Origin: Sphingomonadales bacterium 32-65-25
GTDB taxonomy: Bacteria > Pseudomonadota > Alphaproteobacteria > Sphingomonadales > Sphingomonadaceae
DNA: 64,000 bases
Reading direction: 5' to 3'
NCBI GenBank assembly: GCA_002280855.1
Contig: NCEU01000007.1
Coordinates: 186,001-250,000 of the forward strand
Shown here: one piece after another, positions 61,333-64,000 of the stretch
Numbering within the stretch: the stretch's first letter is position 1
Layout of the letters: each line of letters starts with the position of its first letter
Made by a program: the position numbers and the translations under genes
Notes under the pieces: generated by a model
The model's input: the letters and a program-made list of their open reading frames with translations, nothing else
Database searches by the model: none
What the model was told of the DNA's origin: nothing

Positions 61333-62913
61333 ATGCAGATTGCTGAAATCACCAACCAGGGCCTGCGCCGCGCTTATTCGCTGGTGATCCCGGCCGATGC
61401 TATCGCCGCGCGGCTGAACGCGCGCCTGGCCGAAGTGTCCAAGACCATCAAGATGCCGGGCTTCCGTCCGGGCAAGGTGCCGGCCAACCTCGTCAAGAAA
61501 ATGCACGGGGCGGCTCTGCGCGGTGAAGCGCTGCAGGCGGCTGTGAATGATGGCGTCAACAAGGTGATTGCCGACCACGGCCTGCGCCCGGCGACCCAGC
61601 CGCAGGTTGATGTGGATGGCGAACTGCCGGAAGAGGGCGATGCCCGCTTCACCGTCAGCCTGGAAATCCTGCCGACTATCGAGGATGTGAAGGCCGAAGA
61701 TCTGGCGCTGGAAAAGCTGGTGGTTCCGGCTGACGAAGTCGCCATGGATGCCGCGATCGCCCGTCTCGCCGAATCGGCGCAGCGCACTGAACCCGCTCCG
61801 GCAAAGCACAAGGCCAAGACCGGTGACACCGTGGTCATCGATTTCGAAGGCAAGGTGGATGGCGTGCCGTTCGATGGCGGCAAGGGCGAAGGCATGCGGG
61901 TCAAGATCGGCTCGGGCCAGCTCATCCCCGGCTTTGAAGACCAACTGATCGGCGCCAAGACCAACGAACAGCGCACCCTGAAGGTGAGCTTCCCGGCCGA
62001 TTACGGCGCCGCCAATCTGGCTGGCAAGCCGGCCGAATTCGACGTGACAGTGACCGGCGTCGAAGTGCCCGGCGAAACCAAGATTGATGATGAATTCGCC
62101 AAGGGCTTCGGCCTCGATAGCCTTGATGCGCTGAAGGAAATCCTGAAGGATCAGCTCGACGCCGAATTGGGCACGCTGTCGCGCACCTATCTCAAGCGCA
62201 AGCTGCTCGACACGTTGGCTGCCCGCCATGATTTTGACGTGCCGGAATCGATGGTCGATGCCGAGTTCGAACAGATCTGGCAGACGCTGGAAGGCGAAGC
62301 CGCGCGCGAAGCTGATCCGGAAGCAGCCCGCGCCGAGATCGAGGCCGAGCGCGAGGATTATCGCCGCATTGCTGTGCGCCGCGTGCGTCTGGGCCTGTTG
62401 CTGTCCGAAATCGGCCAGCGCAACGGTGTGACCGTGTCCCAGGCCGAAATGAACCGTCTGATCGGCCAGGAAGCTGCGCGCTATGCCCCGGCCGAACAGC
62501 AGAAGGTCGTCAAGTTCTTCCAGGAAAACGCCATGGCCGCCATGCAGCTGCGCGCGCCGCTGTATGAAGACAAGGTGGTGGACTTCCTGATCGGCAAGGC
62601 GGAAATCACCGAACGCGCGGTCACTCGCGCCGAACTGGAAGCTGCCATCGAGAGCGAAGACGAGACTCCGGGCGGCCACGTTCACGGCCCCGGCTGTGGC
62701 CATGATCACGATCATGACCATGCGCCAGCCAAGCCCAAGAAAGCTCCTGCAGCCAAGAAGGCCAAGGCCGCCGAGGAACCGGTGGTTGAGGCCGAACCGG
62801 TGAAGAAGGCGCCCGCCAAGAAGGCATCCGCCAAGAAGGCCGAAGCCGAACCGGCCGCGGAAGCTCCGGCGGCCAAGCCCAAGAAAGCCGCTGGCAAAAA
62901 AGCCGCCGAGTAA
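61333..62913 (+). CDS. tig: Trigger factor with His-rich and Lys/Ala-rich tail
   Basis: 526-aa ribosome-associated chaperone and prolyl isomerase. N-terminal ribosome-binding domain has MPGFRPGKVPANLVKK, containing the GFRxGKxP signature; the FKBP domain lies at about 155-245 (GDTVVIDFEGKVDG, GSGQLIPGFEDQLIGA). The C-terminal chaperone domain is followed by an unusual tail: six His and one Cys between residues 449 and 463 (GHVHGPGCGHDHDHDH), then about 60 residues of Lys/Ala/Pro repeats. Start ATG 61333 (MQIAEITNQGL) fits the family; an ATG at 61321 is possible. Overlaps the next gene by one base. Confidence 0.95.
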   Translation: MQIAEITNQGLRRAYSLVIPADAIAARLNARLAEVSKTIKMPGFRPGKVPANLVKKMHGAALRGEALQAAVNDGVNKVIADHGLRPATQPQVDVDGELPEEGDARFTVSLEILPTIEDVKAEDLALEKLVVPADEVAMDAAIARLAESAQRTEPAPAKHKAKTGDTVVIDFEGKVDGVPFDGGKGEGMRVKIGSGQLIPGFEDQLIGAKTNEQRTLKVSFPADYGAANLAGKPAEFDVTVTGVEVPGETKIDDEFAKGFGLDSLDALKEILKDQLDAELGTLSRTYLKRKLLDTLAARHDFDVPESMVDAEFEQIWQTLEGEAAREADPEAARAEIEAEREDYRRIAVRRVRLGLLLSEIGQRNGVTVSQAEMNRLIGQEAARYAPAEQQKVVKFFQENAMAAMQLRAPLYEDKVVDFLIGKAEITERAVTRAELEAAIESEDETPGGHVHGPGCGHDHDHDHAPAKPKKAPAAKKAKAAEEPVVEAEPVKKAPAKKASAKKAEAEPAAEAPAAKPKKAAGKKAAE

Positions 62914-63875
62914 TGCCGCAGCTGCGGCTGCTCGGGCCCGGTATGCTGCGATTCATCCTCGCAGCGATGGTGGTGGTTTCGCACCTCACCAGTCTGAATA
63001 TCGGCCGGCCAGCCGTTCTGCTGTTCTTCATGCTCAGCGGCTATTGGGTGTCGCGCTTGCTTGCCGGCTGGCAGGCCAGCGTGCCGGCCTTCTATGTCAG
63101 CCGCACCTTGCGGGTCTGGCCGCTTTATGCGGTGGTCACCGTGCTGGCCTGGCTGCTCCACGCCCATGCCGAAGCGGTCCGTCCGGACAGCCTGTGGTCG
63201 GCGCTCACCCTGCTTGGTCTGGCCGCGCGCTCCGGTGACGTGATTGGCGTGTCTTGGTCGCTCGATATCGAGCTGCAATTCTATCTGGCCATCCCGTTGA
63301 TCACGCTGGCCGCGCAGCGCTTGCAGCCTGTCGCCTTGCTGGCGTTGGCTGTGGCCGCCTTTGGCGTGGGCATCGCGTTGTTTGCCGCGCATGTGCCCAC
63401 CTTGCTCTTCTATCTGCCGGCCTTCCTCGCCGGCTTTGCCTTCCATCGCCTGCGTTGGCAGCCCAGCGCGAGCCAAGTGCGCGCCAGCTTGTTGGCTGCG
63501 GCGGCCTTCACTGCGGCCATGACCGTGGTGCCAGCGTTGGGCGGGCTGTTGTTCAAGGCCCAATTCACCGACAGCCTCGCTCAAAATCTGGGGCACATGG
63601 CGTGGATCCTGCTGCTGGCGCCGTTTGTGGCGTGGAATATCAACCAGCCGTCTGATCGGCTTGATCGCTGGCTCGGCGATCTGTCGTACCCGCTTTATTT
63701 GGTGCACCTGCCGGTGGTGCGGCTGCTTGCCGAGGTGATGCCGGTGACAGGCGCTGAGGGTAAACTGGTGGCCGTGGTTGCTGTATTGGTGGTGAGCATC
63801 GCGCTGTTCGTGGGCGTCGATCGCCCACTGGAAGCCCGCCGCCAGCGCCTGTGGCGCCGGACCAAGCCGGCCTGA
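62913..63875 (+). CDS. Acyltransferase 3 (OafA/YrhL-like) membrane protein
   Basis: 320-aa integral membrane acyltransferase with about ten helices. The family opening is visible as LRFILAAMVVVSHLTS with the catalytic His in SH, then GRPAVLLFFMLSGYWVSRLL, FYVSRTLRVWPLY and WSLDIELQFYLAIPL. It would acylate a sugar or lipid headgroup in the envelope. ATG overlaps the trigger factor stop (TAATG) by one base, so it may be translationally coupled, though a functional link is not evident. Confidence 0.9.
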   Translation: MPQLRLLGPGMLRFILAAMVVVSHLTSLNIGRPAVLLFFMLSGYWVSRLLAGWQASVPAFYVSRTLRVWPLYAVVTVLAWLLHAHAEAVRPDSLWSALTLLGLAARSGDVIGVSWSLDIELQFYLAIPLITLAAQRLQPVALLALAVAAFGVGIALFAAHVPTLLFYLPAFLAGFAFHRLRWQPSASQVRASLLAAAAFTAAMTVVPALGGLLFKAQFTDSLAQNLGHMAWILLLAPFVAWNINQPSDRLDRWLGDLSYPLYLVHLPVVRLLAEVMPVTGAEGKLVAVVAVLVVSIALFVGVDRPLEARRQRLWRRTKPA

Positions 63876-63907
63876 ACCCGTTGATCTGACAATCACCCAC
63901 CGTGGTT

Positions 63908-63928
63908 CGGTGCCCTCTGCGGGCACCG
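63908..63928 (+). terminator. Hairpin after the acyltransferase gene
   Basis: Perfect 8-bp stem CGGTGCCC / GGGCACCG with loop TCTGC, 33 bp after the stop. No T-tract. The remaining bases to 64000 show no gene. Confidence 0.4.
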
Positions 63929-64000
63929 GCCCGCGGGCGCCAAAACGGCTCTGAAACGGCCGGCCAGTCGCCAATGTGGCGGCATTAGGCGGATCGCGTT

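Overview
The window looks like chromosome of a high-GC alphaproteobacterium, most likely a sphingomonad (Sphingomonadales). The reasons are the proline-glutamate-proline sorting tails of the PEPxxWAMxIAGFGLVG type, a large TonB-dependent receptor paired with a secreted M20 hydrolase, many acyl-CoA dehydrogenase and CaiB genes, and the overall codon use. Family names come from motif recognition; no database search was possible.

Layout. 1-1079: the end of a FtsX/LolD-type ABC exporter and a small secreted protein. 1262-8903: an M1 metallopeptidase with a DUF6702 partner, then a TonB-dependent receptor and M20D hydrolase pair preceded by a perfect Pho-box match (4251-4268). 8978-14711: a methyltransferase, a large secreted zincin, a thiol dioxygenase, a glycerate-kinase-like protein and an MscS channel. 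14760-29295: an acyl-CoA catabolic region with acyl-CoA dehydrogenases, two thiolases, two CaiB CoA-transferases, a 3-methylfumaryl-CoA hydratase-like enzyme, two crotonases and L-serine dehydratase. A PEP-CTERM gene sits inside it, followed by a relic of a thiolase 3' end. 29359-38812: alpha-galactosidase, another acyl-CoA dehydrogenase, two adjacent frameshifted genes (a nucleotide pyrophosphatase-type enzyme broken by a 25-bp tandem duplication, and a GT2 glycosyltransferase), an MgtC/DUF4010 membrane protein and a membrane-fused spermidine-synthase-like protein. 38878-42370: pyrB, a metal-site-less dihydroorotase homologue (PyrX type) and a Sel1/SPOR protein. 42511-49716: an acyl-CoA ligase, an AT-rich regulatory island with a consensus sigma-54 promoter driving a PEP-CTERM gene, a fused indolepyruvate ferredoxin oxidoreductase, and a CHRD-domain PEP-CTERM protein. 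49764-53697: an EEP-phosphatase/phospholipase-D pair and a TPR protein. 53845-56180: a two-gene unit of a papain-like protease fused to a seven-repeat propeller, overlapping by one base a chagasin-like cysteine-protease inhibitor. 56190-64000: formate-THF ligase, a cyanide-insensitive-type bd oxidase operon ending in a 39-aa DUF2474-like subunit, tRNA-Leu(TAG), trigger factor with a His-rich tail, and an acyltransferase.

The strongest candidate for an undescribed system is the protease-propeller/inhibitor pair (53845-56180). The products look like a lectin-targeted cysteine protease and its cognate neutralising protein, both without a recognisable signal peptide. Other points worth following are the Pho-box over the receptor/hydrolase operon, the sigma-54-driven PEP-CTERM gene with palindromic upstream sites, and the reversible-looking 25-bp duplication.
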